A stretch of 64,000 nucleotides of DNA from Morinoia aosen (taxonomy: Eukaryota; Arthropoda; Malacostraca; Amphipoda; Talitridae), in assembly GCA_030386875.1 (NCBI GenBank), contig CM059568.1:26468120-26532119 (forward strand), given 5' to 3'. The notes under the pieces are model-generated. The model searched no databases. It was not told the origin of the DNA and saw only the letters and a list, made by a program, of their open reading frames with translations. The translations under genes and the position numbers were made by a program. The stretch's first letter is position 1. The number at the start of each line of letters is the position of its first letter. Below, one piece after another: positions 22,744 to 33,410 of this stretch.

Positions 22744-23739
22744 AATTGTTACAAAGACCACAAAAGGGAAATTCGGGATTTAAGTGAAGCCCTTATCTCA
22801 AATACTGCATGTTCAACGAGCTTTCAGCGGTTAGGGGCAAGAAGTTCCTAAGATTCCTTAAGTGTTTGCGACAAAACCTGTATCCGTATTCTTGTATATA
22901 ATTTCTTATTTGCGACTTGTTCAATATTAGCTAGGAAAATATAAACAGATACTTAACGATCGGTTCAGAGCTGCATTCTGAGGCTAATATGCATGCTTCA
23001 ACACTTCTCAAATTTTCCTTTGAATTAATAAGATATACCTAATGCAGTACTTAAATCCAACATTTTAAAAATAACGGGTAATTTCTACTGTATCGAACAT
23101 TGTATAATGCCGTCCTATCTATGATGTGCTGCCTACGCTGGCAAAGATACAAACACATAAATAAACACATAAGTAAACGCACCAATGCTCCTATTGTACA
23201 GCACAGTTATGCGTTCATTCACATTGATGGGACCATTTTTGATGAAGACAATTTTAAAACATGCGACATTTAGTTTCAAGCTTGATGAAGTGTACACAAC
23301 AGCGTAAAAACACGCGTTTGATGGCTTATGTCCGTCCATTGTACGGCCATAATTCAACGATGTTTGTATAGCTGTAAACCACCGATGGCCGTCCTTAAAT
23401 ATTACGGCCAACGTCAATTGAAAATTTTGCAGCCTCAAATCGTATCTGGCCAGCTTCGAATACGTCGTACGTGCTCGACCGTGAGTTGTTAAGAACGCGG
23501 AAAGAGAGTTACAAGGCTGAGCCGGCCTACTTGGCTCCTGTTTCGTCCCTAATCAACCGTCTCGACCTTAATTCACCGGCGACACGTCCTTGTTTTCAAT
23601 TGGGAAGTACTTAGTAAGTAGATACTACAGCGGAATACCAAAGTTGACCTGCATTAAATCATTACAATAAGTTATGACAATGACCGCTTGTGTAAGGCCA
23701 TTCGACACTCCATCTCGGCACTTAAGGACAGGGATTCTC
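22744..23739. other. Unassigned
   Basis: A TTCACCGGCGACACG phrase at about 23574 is shared with 11741, marking another piece of the element mentioned there. No gene recognised. Confidence 0.4.
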
Positions 23740-23870
23740 AATCTTTTTAACTTAACCTTAAACTGACTTAACTTGGCCTAACCTAACCCAACTTAACCTA
23801 ACTTAACCTAACCTACTTAACCTAACTCAAGTTAACTTACCTAACCTAAATTACCCTAACCTAACATTGC
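23740..23870. repeat. Degenerate CCTAA (TTAGG-type) tract
   Basis: Runs of AACCTAACTTAACCTAACC with variants. CCTAA is the complement of TTAGG, the arthropod telomere unit; the tract is interstitial and diverged. Confidence 0.75.
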
Positions 23871-23883
23871 CGTAGCTGCTCTG

Positions 23884-23939
23884 AGGTGGAGGGAGAGGGG
23901 TGGGCGAGGTAGAAATCCTGCGATATTGGAGTCTGTGCG
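23884..23939 (-). repeat. Shared GC-rich block, inverted copy of 11369-11423
   Basis: AGGTGGAGGGAGAGGGGTGG through AGTCTGTGCG is the inverse of the block at 11369-11423 with about two changes. Confidence 0.75.
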
Positions 23940-24269
23940 CCCCGGTCTGAGTGACTTGTGCTTTTATACACATAGAGGGCGGCACATAGAGTAAAGAAGG
24001 GCCCTATGTGCCGAATGGGACCCTATATGCCCCTACACCAAAAGGTATGGGCTCTAACCCCCCAAAAAATACAAATAAGCTTTTGTGATTCTAGCACCGA
24101 AAAATAATCAAAAGAAATTGATTTCAAAAAGAAATCCGAAGTTTTTAGATTCACCCAGAAAGGACATAGTCCAATCGACAACGCATCTGTGGCAACAGCG
24201 CATGTAGCTAGCTAACTCTCGAAATTATTTTTAAAAACATATTAAACAGCAACGTGATATTGAAAACAA

Positions 24270-24548
24270 CTAAGATAGCACTGTCCGCCATAGTCCAAAA
24301 AACGTAAACACAACACCATAGAACTGTTGAATATAATAATGCAAAGCAAAATGGGTTAAATACTTCAACGCAAAGCGAAAATAGTGTGCAGAACTCTCGC
24401 CCCTAGCCTGCGCGCCCCAGAGGCTATTTAAGCGATGAGCTTGTTTGTCTGTGCTCAATCGACCAACCGTTCACGTACCTGTACCACGCCTGCTACGGAC
24501 CAATAAAGTGTACCCCCAAGAAGACCTCCTGTGTTTCACTGGCCCGCA
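24270..24548 (+). repeat. Gypsy A 5' LTR (3' part certain, left edge approximate)
   Basis: It contains a TATA-like GGCTATTTAAGCGATGAGC near 24422-24440 and ends ...CTGGCCCGCA at 24548. An inverted piece with matching GGGGCGCGCAGG and AACAAGCTCATCGCT lies at 31160-31245, and the phrase GGTTAAATACTTCAACGC recurs directly at 31253. The left boundary could not be fixed because no second full LTR is present. Confidence 0.55.
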
Positions 24549-24555
24549 TATCAAG

Positions 24556-24573
24556 TGGTGGCCAGTATAATAC
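24556..24573 (+). other. Primer-binding site of Gypsy A
   Basis: TGGTGGCCAGTATAATAC begins 7 bp after the LTR end. The second Gypsy element has TGGTGGCCCAAGTATGTG at the same position after its LTR. A TGG start next to the LTR is the usual complement of a tRNA 3' CCA end; which tRNA was not determined. Confidence 0.6.
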
Positions 24574-24708
24574 GAATTCACGACGCTGTGTGAATACGTT
24601 TCAAGACCGAGAAGTTATCAGGAGGTAAAGAAGTGTGAAGGTGTTCCAATTCCGAAGATTTACAGTACAATAATAGAAGAAGTCTGAAGAAGTTACGAAG
24701 TCTCATCG

Positions 24709-24945
24709 ATGACCGGCAGCAGCAACGACAACCGGATTTGGCAGATACGCCCATCGGTTATTGTCCTAGGATTCAAGATTCCCTTCTCGACGCTCTTGGA
24801 ATCCCATGCGAAATTGTCAGCTTGGATTGATACAAACTCTCCATTCCGCACACGAGTGTTCATTTTCGACGCGGGCGACGACCTGGAGATCGTATTGGAA
24901 ATCAGCTTTGGAGGACCAGCCTCTACGACGAGTGATAAGTGCTAA
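24709..24945 (+). CDS. Small conserved ORF between LTR and gag (78 aa), Gypsy A
   Basis: This is an intact 78-codon frame starting at ATG 24709, 160 bp after the LTR. No named domain is recognised. It is clearly related to the 75-residue minus-strand ORF 46856-47083 of Gypsy B. Both have an I/L-W-Q start, a hydrophobic V-x-G-x-x-P step, an A-x-x-x-x-W/F helix, and a shared core: SPFRTRVFIFDAGDDLEIV here against SPLRTRILVYESGDEIEIV there. The two elements share LTR-ORF-gag order, so the small ORF is a genuine element component. It stays open here although gag has lost its ATG and has a stop, which fits either chance or a late loss. Possible roles (leader peptide, assembly or regulatory factor) are unknown. 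The last residues (SGDxxEIVxE) would make an alternating strand. Confidence 0.65.
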   Translation: MTGSSNDNRIWQIRPSVIVLGFKIPFSTLLESHAKLSAWIDTNSPFRTRVFIFDAGDDLEIVLEISFGGPASTTSDKC

Positions 24946-25630
24946 TTCAACGAACTAAAAGTGATAACTACAAACTATAACTAACTATTAAAGTGTTATC
25001 TATAACTACAAAAGTGATAACTTCAACGTAAGCCCGGACTTTACTTCTGCATCATCATTGGCGGTCTTACAGCGACGTCTAGCGCTTTTCCATCCTCCAG
25101 TTCGACGTTTTGAGTTAAGTAAAGATTATAGTAGTAAATTCCATGTGTGCTTTGCTCGAGTTGCAGTCGCAGTGGCAGTGCGGGCAGAGGCAGTGAGTAG
25201 TTTTTTTGCAGACTTGCAACCTATTTTTTGCAGCTCATTTTTTTGCACACCAGTGTTGCAGCTTAGTGACAGAGTAGTTTTTACAGCTGTTTTTTTTGCA
25301 GCGGCCGAGGCCGCACAGCTTTGTTTCAGGGAGTGACGTTAGTCTGAGCTTTGTTGCAGTGTGAAGCAGCTGTTACACAGTTTAATGCATTAACGGATTA
25401 CCATATGTACGCTGGGTGGCACGGCTTCTTTGAGTAAGTGTAGCATTGTATTGTTGTCATTTTAATTGATGGTGATCGCGAACAATTTTGTTATTTTTTT
25501 CTGAGCGTTTTTGCGTAAATTTTGAGGTGTTTAAAATTTGAATTTGGAGGTGTGTTTTTAGCTGATGTATATTTATGGTGATAGGATGTGGTAATTTGGA
25601 TGTAAATATCACTGCTAAAGGAATAACCAT

Positions 25631-26398
25631 TTGTCTGATTCCTCTGGTTCTGAAGAGTATATTCGTTCTAATACGACTCAAACTAGTAGAGGCAGAGTTA
25701 GTGTGCCTCGGTTTAAAGCTCAGAGTATTGCAGTAATGACTGATTCACAAGCAGGTGGGGCCAATAGCCAAAGTACTAGTACTACAGATAGGACGCTCTT
25801 AGCACGCGAGATTGCCGCTAATATTCCTAAGACAGGAACTATCCTGTCCAATGCTGAGATCCCAATTTTTCGTGGGAGGAGACGTAAAGAGGATCCGGAT
25901 TTCCTTGAAAATAAGAGTTGGGCAACTCATGTTGACAACCTTAGGGCATACATGTCCCTTTTGCCAGACGTAACGGCAGATGCCAGTTAGAAAGAACTCC
26001 TTGTTAGGTCTGCCAACAAGCAAGTAGGAGATTTTAATTCAATTGTAACAAAGTTAGTGAATTCTGATCTGAATTATACTTTTGAGGAAGTGATTAAAAT
26101 CTTGAATGACATTTACGTGTGCAGGGGTGAAAAATCTATAAACGCCCTGGCATGCGATCTCAATCATTTACAATTAGTGCGCAATGATGCGTTGGCAGCC
26201 CAGTTGGTAACTGTCTTCACTAAAATACGTAAATTGTCGGAACATCTCTTGAACTCAGCTTCAGTAGCCTGGCAGCGCCATCCGTATTATCAAGCTTGTG
26301 CAAATCAACCAGAGTTGAAACGTTTCGTTGGGGACAGTACTGTTTACAGCTTAGCGATAACGATGTTAGCGCCTTTATTAGACGAATCCTTTCGGTAG
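25631..26398 (+). pseudogene. Gag, 5' part, Gypsy A
   Basis: This frame aligns along its length with the intact-looking gag of Gypsy B (44944-45702). Shared blocks are AREIAANIPKTGTIL, NAEIPIFRGRRRKEDPD, FLENKSWATHVDNLRAYM, LLPD, NDIYVCRGEKSINALACDL, AAQLVTVFTKIRKLSEHLL and WQRHPYYQAC. The expected ATG is TTG at 25631 (the following SDS/SNY-type residues match), and a TAG stop at 25988 interrupts the frame, which otherwise continues. The frame is cut at about 26396 by the junction with inverted pol. It is the retroelement structural protein (capsid part), here non-functional. Confidence 0.85.
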
Positions 26399-27203
26399 TG
26401 TTATTCAATATCAGGTTTCTAATGTTTTCTACAGTACGAGCTGCCTCTTCAGCTCGAAAATTAACCAAATCTAACTCTTCATCATAACTGTAAGTTACGG
26501 TGTCGAAACTTTCACCTTGGAAGTATGGACACGTATCCCTATTAAATACTATGTAACTCGGAGTATCCCCCACAGTAGAATTTATTGCATTGTTCAATGC
26601 ATTTTCGACGACCTCCAGCCACTGATCCCACTCAGCAAGAGGTAAGGAATTGACGTATAATTTTAATAAATTAGTGATTTTCTTGTTGTTCCTCTCAAAA
26701 ATAGCGTTCGAATGAGGACTAAAAGCCAGAACTTCTTTTTTAGCGATTGCATGTATATTGGCAAATTGCATTACCGCTACCGATTAAAATTCTAATGCAT
26801 TATCAGAGATTAAAGTTTTAGAAAATCCGAAAATACTAAAACAATTTCCTAAACATGAAATTAATGTGTCCGTACGACGGTTAGACGTCGCGTACAGTTT
26901 GCAATACCTAGAAAAAAGATCAATGATGATTAAAATGTATTTATTACCACTATCGGTAACCTTTAGGGGACCAAGATAGTCCATTGAAACAACCTCAAAA
27001 GGTTCTTTCGCTATTGGAGCTGTCAAAATTTTAATGGGCACAGAAGGTCGTGCCTTAAGCAGTTTGCAAACTTCACAATTTCGTACGAATTTCCTCACAA
27101 TCGTTTTCTCCAAATGATTGAAATATTTAGGTTTAAATTTGAACAAAGTATGCAAATCATCGGTATGGGACATAGAATGAATGGCTAAAACTGCCTTATC
27201 CAT
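26397..27203 (-). pseudogene. Integrase, Gypsy A pol
   Basis: Minus strand. The zinc-binding N-terminal domain is visible as HLEKTIVRKFVRNCEVCKLL (HHCC half). The catalytic core follows with VVSMDYLGPLKVTDSGNKYI (first Asp in DYLGP) and KTLISDNALEF (second Asp in SDN). After a stop near 26784 the frame continues at 26771 with the third acidic residue in SNAIFERNNKKITNLLKLYV (E of FERNNK) and then the downstream helices. It would insert the cDNA copy into the genome. The integrase of the remnant at 58.3-59.3 kb is its closest relative in the window. The in-frame stop and the truncation at 26397 make it inactive. Confidence 0.88.
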
Positions 27204-27405
27204 TAGGAAAATGAATTAGGGGAAACACTGCAGTTAATATGGTACTCGGTCGTGTGTCAATCCGTCGTCGTCGGTACAATATGCCATTCAGAATTAAGTA
27301 ACTCTGTAGGTCAGGAATTGTGGACGCACTTACATGAAGTAGCGCTTCTCTAACCTCAATGCAAAATGGATCTTGATTTTGCTCGTCAATAAATTCTTTT
27401 ATAGT

Positions 27406-28085
27406 CTAAGAAATCTCTCTCTCTGTCGGTACGTAATCAATCAGTTTTGGTTGCGTTTCCTTGCGTGTCAAGCCAACGTCGGTATTGTCGCTCTGTAACG
27501 ATTCATTGACCGTCTGTCTAGACAGCTCTTTTTTTGTTTGAGACCGGGTTTCCGCGATGCACGCCTCTGATTCAAAAGCTGAGTGCAGAGCTTCACAGCT
27601 CTCGAGATCTTTAATTGTTAATTGATCATCATTTATAGGTAGTCTGCTTAAGTAATCAGCTACGACATTCTGTTTACCAGGTAGATATTTGACCATAGGG
27701 TCGAAAGAATGAACGTTTATACACCACCTTGCCATGGCTGTATCTTCTGGAAGTTTCTTTGCAAATAGAGGGGCCAATGGTTTGTGATCCGTGTAAACAC
27801 GGATAGGATATCCAGTGACCAAATGCTTAAAAGCTTTTAGGGCTGAAAACAGCGCAAAAAATTCCTTTTTCGTGGTGCTGTATCGTTTTTGGCTAGAATT
27901 TAAACTTTTACTAAAATAAGCTATTGGACGCATTACTTTATCACTTGAATCTTTGGCCTGCATCAAGACAGCTCCGATCCCAAAATTAGATGCGTCAGTA
28001 AATATGTGAAAGTCTTTCGTGTAGTCAGGATGTCTTAAAGCCGTCTTAGAAGTCAGAGCAGATTTGATACAAACAAGACTTTTTT
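27406..28085 (-). pseudogene. RNase H, Gypsy A pol
   Basis: Minus strand. HIFTDASNFGIGAVLMQAK supplies the first catalytic Asp. The sequence then runs RPIAYFSKSLNSSQKRYSTT, KKEFFALFSALKAFKHLV (catalytic Glu), YTDHKPLAPLF (catalytic Asp), and the end YLPGKQNVVADYLSRLP, the standard tail of Ty3/Gypsy RNase H. The enzyme removes RNA from the RNA-DNA hybrid during reverse transcription. A linker with no domain follows to 27406. Breaks occur against the RT frame upstream. Confidence 0.9.
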
Positions 28086-28300
28086 AGCATTCGTCGCTCC
28101 CATTTTAAATAACACCTTTTCTTAAAAGCCTGTACAGGGGTTGGGCAATTTCTGCGAAGTTAGGTAAAAAATTTCTAAAATAATTTGCTAGTCCCAAGAA
28201 CTGCTGCATCTCCTTCACATTTACGGGAGCCCTACAATTATGCAATTTCTCCGAACTCTTACATCTAATTCCATCCGCAGCAATAATATGCCCCAGATAT

Positions 28301-28840
28301 TCAATTTCTTAAAAAAAATAAATTTTCAAGTTTTATCGACAAGTTCCCAGACCGAAGCATCGTAAGGACGCTTCCAATGTCAGACAAATGCTGGTTTTTA
28401 GTCTTCGAATATACCAAAATATCGTCTAGGAAGACGAAGCACATTTGTCCTAGAATAGGCGCAAGAACAGAGGTCATCACCCTCTGGAAAACGCTTGGAC
28501 TCGAACTCAACCCAAACGGAATGCGCCGGAATTGGAATTTCCGACAACCTATGCTGAAAGCGGTGAATTTCCTACTCTCTTGGTCTAATTCGACCTGATG
28601 AAATGCGGAACGCAGATCCAACGTTGTGAATAATGTGTTCCCACCTCAAGTCGATAGTATTTCGTCGATTCTGGGTATAGGATAAGATTCTCTCACCACA
28701 ATCTTATTAAGAACCCTGAAATCAATCACGGGGCGAAGCTCCCCGCTCATTTTCTTTACAATAATAACTCGAAAATTAAAGTCAGACATTGACCCTTAAA
28801 TTTTACCCTGTGAAAGCATATCATTAGTAATTTTTGCTAA
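28301..28840 (-). pseudogene. Reverse transcriptase, Gypsy A pol
   Basis: Minus strand. In order: VKKMSGELRPVIDFRVLNK (RT blocks 1-2), SYPIPRIDEIL, a stop (TGA near 28648), TLDLRSAFHQVELD (first catalytic Asp, block 3), FQFRRIPFGLSSSPSVFQ (block 4) and FVFLDDILVYSKT (FLDD, catalytic pair). This is the Ty3/Gypsy RT arrangement. The thumb region below 28300 continues in other frames to the RNase H (EYLGHIIAADGIRCKS-like codons at about 28265-28310). Inactive because of stops and frameshifts. Confidence 0.9.
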
Positions 28841-28843
28841 TTC

Positions 28844-29704
28844 CTACTGATATTTATGAGGTATTCTATATGGGGCAATATTCAGGACTGGTGCACCCGG
28901 TTTTAGATGTATCCGGTGCGACATAACATTAGTAACTCCAATTGTTTCCCCTTCTGGCGTAATTACATCACGGAACTGATTGAACAAATTAACCAAAGGT
29001 AACTGCATGTCATCTTCGTGGCAAGAAATATCATCATTTGTTAAAGGACGGCGTACGTCCTGCTGTACACTACTGCTGTACACACCCTCTACTTGAGCAT
29101 TAACTCCTAGCACCTCACTACTAGAAAGAACTCGATCTCCGCCGCGTTCGTCAGACTCCAACTCAAGTATTCTCCCGGCTATGGTCTTAATTCCACCACT
29201 ATCCGAGACAACCTGCATTGAATCCGACATAGCGTCAGAGCTTCTCTCAACATTATTAGCGTCCCTGAGCGCTGCCTCGACGCTAGTAAGGTATATCTCA
29301 CTGTCAATCTCATCAGCTGCAATTAATTCCAAATTGCACAACGTTGTATTTTCACTGAAATGAATCGCGTCATCTTGCGCGTATAGAATCATGACGGGCA
29401 CTATACCATCTTTCTCAACTTGAACTATTGATTCTGCCAGAAGTTTTCCGTTCTCAAAACCTCATTTCAAAATTGAATACTCTCCGGGTTCTGCCTTTTT
29501 AACAAACCCATAAATCGACTTCATTGAGTTACCCGGCACCTCGACCGTAGTGCAATGAACTACTAGAGGAGATCTCTTTTTTTCTGGCCTCCTTTTTTTC
29601 TCCTTCCATGCCGCTGGCTCAAGCGCGACTTTTTTTACTTCTCTGCAGCTACTATTTTTCAACGCGCGGTCACTGCCTCTGTTGCTCTTCTCGGCGACTA
29701 TCAC
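28844..29704 (-). pseudogene. Protease-RT linker region, Gypsy A pol
   Basis: Two open minus-strand pieces (29704-29462, basic KR-rich; 29401-28844, acidic) lie between protease and RT. The end of the second, LPLVNLFNQFRDVITPEGE followed by MSHRIHLKPGAPVLNIAPYR and IPHKYQ, is the typical entry to Gypsy RT (H-x-I-x-L-x-x-x-x-P). The middle has no recognisable fold. A TGA at about 29460 separates the pieces. Confidence 0.75.
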
Positions 29705-29714
29705 ATCAGAAATT

Positions 29715-30180
29715 AAACAGTCACTGTTTACAATACTCTTAACACAGCTTCTCTACTTATTTCTGGTTCCACATTTAATTCTTTAAAAGGCACAGTAACC
29801 CCCTCCCACTCGAGGGATCCTTTTTTAAAATTGATTATGGCATCATTCAGCACATCTCTTCCTAAAATCAAATCATAAGTAAATTTTGCATCTCTAACGA
29901 TCAAAGCACTAGTCTTAAGTACTCTGTTAGTATCAGGAATTGAGATAGTTAAATAGACTTCTCAACTGACATTACTTTCACTGTTAATTCCTTTGACGGT
30001 CAGGCAACTAGGCCTTAATTTCTCATTCAGGCACTTAATTTGCTTTTAACTAATGAGGCATTTTTCAGAGCCGCTATCTAGAAGTGCGCTCAAATACTGA
30101 TCATTTCTGCTCAAAATTATAGTAGGTTTTCTAGCCTTACGAAAAGCAACTAATCCGGCGCCTTTTTTTCTTGAAATTTC
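29715..30180 (-). pseudogene. Aspartic protease (retropepsin), Gypsy A pol
   Basis: Minus strand. LSALLDSGSEKCLIS has the catalytic D-S-G, and KFTYDLILGRDVLND has the second hydrophobic-G motif of retropepsins. In between, SCLTVKGINSESNVS and VLKTSALIVRD keep the flap-to-strand order. Stops occur after LIS and SNVS. It would cleave the Gag-Pol precursor. Confidence 0.85.
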
Positions 30181-30385
30181 CCGTCACAACACTAGTGGAG
30201 AAGTAAGCCTCAACTGCTTTGTTATGTTGACTACCATCCGCAAGCTCTTCGTCTTGCAATAATTCTTACCTATTTCCACACTTGAACAACGGATCAATGA
30301 ATGATTTAAATTTAATAGTCTCGGACGTATCTGGAACTTCGACCACAGCTTTAGGATTTACGAGAGTGCTGATCTGACTCTCGGG

Positions 30386-31075
30386 TTGGGGACAGTATTG
30401 TTTACAGCTTAGCGATAACGGTGTTAGCGCCTTTATTAGACGAATCCTCTTCGAAAAAAATCTTTGAGTGTCAGTTCAGTACGTCAGAAGAGTTGTTAGC
30501 ACGTTTAGTAGCTACAGTCAGGAGTCAATCCGAGACAAAGAAAATCATAGCGGCTCAGTACCCGAAGCGGTACGATAAAGAAAGCTATTTAGCAGATGTG
30601 ACTGAGGGTTCTGAGAAAAACGTTGAAGTGCAGGAATCCCTCCAGGAGAGTGAAGTCTTTTACGGAAATTACGGGAATTACCGTAGGGGTCGTTGTGCGG
30701 GATGTAAGACTCCCCCGACCTTGGTTACGAAATCCTCGTGGAAGAGCGAGGGAATTTAGTGGCTATGTAGGAGATAGAAGAATAGGTTCCATGGAATGCA
30801 ATATTTTGCGGACAGATAGTAGTTCAAATCAGGCCCCAGGGCACTTAGCAGCTGGAAAGCGAGGGTTCCCTTTCTGAAATTCATGCAACATGGTAGGTCA
30901 CTTTGATTGTAGACCTCAAAGAGGCCAGAGTAAAACGAGAGGATATGCCGGGCCGGCGGGTTTCGCTTGTGGAGGTTAACATTTTGTGAGAAACTGTAAG
31001 GCATCAGAAAATGAGGTGGAAAACTATAAAACGTATCTACGCGGTTACAACGCAAATAGAGGTAGTAGTTAATCG
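30386..31075 (+). pseudogene. Gag, 3' part with zinc knuckles, Gypsy A
   Basis: The first 65 bp repeat 26331-26395 (GGGGACAGTA..TTAGACGAATCC), then the frame continues past the point where the first part was cut: KKIFECQFSTSEELLARLVA, RSQSETKKIIAAQYPKRYDK. At about 30880-31000 come two decayed CCHC zinc knuckles, SCNMVGHFDCRPQRGQ and GFACGG-stop-HFVRNCK. Zinc knuckles bind the element RNA during packaging. Several frame breaks. Confidence 0.8.
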
Positions 31076-31159
31076 CGTGGTAGGCATGAGGTGCATTTTG
31101 CAGATTCCGAGCAAGATGCTCGGGATTTTTGTCGAACGAATATGACATGCAGGGGCAGA

Positions 31160-31290
31160 TAGCAGTGAGAACGAGATTGAGCACAGAGAAAACAAGCTCA
31201 TCGCTCAAATAGGCTCTGGGGCGCGCAGGGTAGGGGCTAGAGTTTTGCACAATAGGTTAAATACTTCAACGCCAAGCGAAAATGAAAAGG
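31160..31290. repeat. Gypsy A LTR fragments (inverted then direct)
   Basis: 31160-31245 is the inverse of about 24385-24465, and 31253-31285 is a direct copy of about 24353-24380. The junction between opposite orientations within 10 bp shows that the element end was rearranged too. Confidence 0.7.
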
Positions 31291-31619
31291 CTAGCTGAAG
31301 CGATAATACATAAAAACCCTTTTTCTTCAAAAATTAAAATTAAACTACTAGGTACTACACCATTACACAATATATGGCTTGTATTAGAGGAACAACGGAA
31401 GTAGACACATGGTTGTAAAAACGCTAGTTATAACTAATAAAGAAATTAATTATTGATTTTACCACGCAGATTGAAACAGCAATTAACACCGAGTAATATA
31501 AATTAACGCTAAAAAAATGATTAAAACGTCTGTTAGGAACGACTATGGAAACATATACGGAAAAAAGCCACTAAAATAATTGTAAGAACTAGCAGGACAC
31601 GAGGAAATTCCACGGACAG
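31291..31619. other. Unassigned
   Basis: AT-rich, no feature supported. Confidence 0.4.
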
Positions 31620-32625
31620 TGCCATTGTAACGTTAGGTGTATTCCGTCATCATTGCCTTACCAATTCCAACAAAACCTTTTCTAACCTAACCCATCACAA
31701 CATATTCTAACCTATCTAATCCTATTCTAACCGAACCGTTCCTGAAAATATGTCATATATAAAAACCGTGGACCCATGATAAAATTCCGTCAACATTATC
31801 TAATCTATCCTAACCAAACAAATCTCAACCTATCTTAGCCTAACATATCTTAACCTATTCTATTCTTACCTAACTTTTTCTAACCTTACGTATCTTACTC
31901 CATCCTATCCTAACCTAGCCTATCCTAACCTATCTTGACCAATGTCGTCAGTCAGCAAGGAGGACTTTTGAAAAAATTCGGTTAACATTACCTAACCAAT
32001 TCTAACATAACATATTCTAACTTAACCTTCCCTTACCTAACATTTTCTTACCTAACCTACAGATACCTAACGCATTCTAGCCTAACCTACCATTACCTAA
32101 CATATTCTAACCTAACCTACCCTTACCTAACATATTCTAACCAATCCTACCCTAACTTATAGTAACCGAATCGATCCTGATAATAAGCCTAACATAAAAA
32201 ACCGTAGACCTGTAAAAAAATTCCATCAACATTACCTAACATATGCTAACCTATCCTACCCTAACCTAACATAAAAAATCATGGTCCCTTGAAAAAAATC
32301 GGTCAACATTACCTAACCTATCGTAACCTAACATATCTTTAACCTATCCTAACCTAACATATCTTAACCTATCCTAACATAACTTAACCAATGTCATTGC
32401 TAAGTTAGGTGGACTCGTGAAAAAATTTGGTCAAAATTACCTAACATATTCTAACATACATTCTAATATAACTTCTCTTAACCTAACATATAATAATTTA
32501 TAGTTTCCTGACCGAAGCCATCCTGATAATACGTCAAACATAAAAAAACCGTCGGCGCGTGAAAAAATTCATCAACATTATCTATCTAAACTATGGTAAA
32601 CTAATCCATTGCCGCTCCTCATTCA
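31620..32625. repeat. Degenerate CCTAA array with longer-period units
   Basis: About 1 kb of CTAACC/CCTAACAT/CCTATC variants. A longer phrase (AAAAACCGTGGACC, then GAAAAAATTCSGTCAACATTACCTAACC) recurs about six times at roughly 31755, 31965, 32200, 32275, 32410 and 32545. The array is therefore a composite satellite, not only a simple repeat. CCTAA units are of the arthropod telomere type. Confidence 0.8.
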
Positions 32626-33000
32626 TATTCTGGCGTCTTTGCCGAAATAAATTTCTCTGATGCTCTAGGTACTGTGCCCGCTGTTCCTTATACATATTTC
32701 GCTTTCTTTGCTGGGATAAATTCCTTTGCTGCTCGCGATACTGCGATTGTTGCTCCTCGATCATATTTTGCCATTTTTAGTGAAATAAATTTCTCTGCCG
32801 CTCAAGGTACCAAAGTTGCTGGTCCTCGTCCACATTTCCACGCGTGATTTGCTTTCTTCGACTGTCTCGCTGAAGTGACTCTTCATGTTGTATATCGTTC
32901 ATTGCAGCTTGCCTCACTTGCTGACATTGCTTGTCCCTTTCAAGGATTTCCTGCCGCTGTTCATTCCTTATTCGGTGCCGGTATAGTGTGGTGTGGTTCT
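32615..33000 (-). pseudogene. Q/R-rich repeat-protein fragment
   Basis: The minus strand encodes LYRHRIRNEQRQEILERDKQ, then repeats of roughly 26-28 residues: YLERQRNLF, YREQQRNLSQQRKRNMYKEQ, YLEHQRNLFRQRRQNMNEER. One in-frame stop lies after RNLFH. Charged, helix-forming R/Q/N repeats of this type are found in the N-terminal regions of some insect mobile-element and transcription-related proteins (helitron-associated proteins among them), but no catalytic domain is present, so the assignment is open. Confidence 0.5.
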
Positions 33001-33410
33001 CAGGCTATAATCGGCGCAATAATCACTTAAACATGAAGGAAAGGTACGGTCATTTGATCATATTTCTTAACAATTAGGAGAAGTTGATATAAAATGTCAA
33101 ACATATCAGTGCATGTAAAAGCGATCTTTTAATGTAACACTCAGCATTCGGTATCCATGATACCGCAAACTCGGATGAGAGCGTAACGGACGGAGTAACT
33201 AACTAAGTAAGGAAGGAACAAGCAGGATATTATATACATACAACGCCAATTTTCATTAACACATTAACGACCTGACCTGGGTTTGCATGAAAACAAAACA
33301 TTTCCTCCTGTTACACCGAATTTATGACGGTACGTGAGCCAAAGTAAGGAATAAATTAATAACTAACAGTTATAAAAATTACATAGAAAAATTTAGAAAG
33401 CACAATATTT
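33001..33410. other. Unassigned
   Basis: No recognised element between the repeat-protein fragment and the PLE tail. Confidence 0.35.

Larger units (their letters stand above)
24270..31290. mobile_element. Gypsy element A, rearranged, pol inverted within gag
   Basis: The plus strand carries a 5' LTR end, primer-binding site, small ORF and gag. At about 26396 the plus gag is cut, and a complete but decayed pol lies on the minus strand down from 30180 to 26397. Plus gag then resumes at 30386, starting with a roughly 65-bp repeat of the sequence just before the cut (26331-26395 versus 30386-30450). Zinc-knuckle codons follow, and then inverted and direct LTR pieces at 31160-31290. An inversion with duplicated breakpoint sequence, or insertion of one copy into another, is the simplest reading. 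All ORFs carry stops or frameshifts. Confidence 0.75.

Noticed and set aside
26220..26396. Extension of the integrase frame below 26397
   Set aside because: Below the junction the frame is antisense of plus-strand gag; the real integrase ends at the breakpoint.
30756..31250. 164-residue minus frame over the Gypsy gag end
   Set aside because: Antisense to the recognisable zinc-knuckle gag sequence; no domain of its own.
23740..32625. True telomere or subtelomere from CCTAA repeats
   Set aside because: Units are diverged, interrupted and interstitial, with other elements on both sides; only the unit type is telomere-like.
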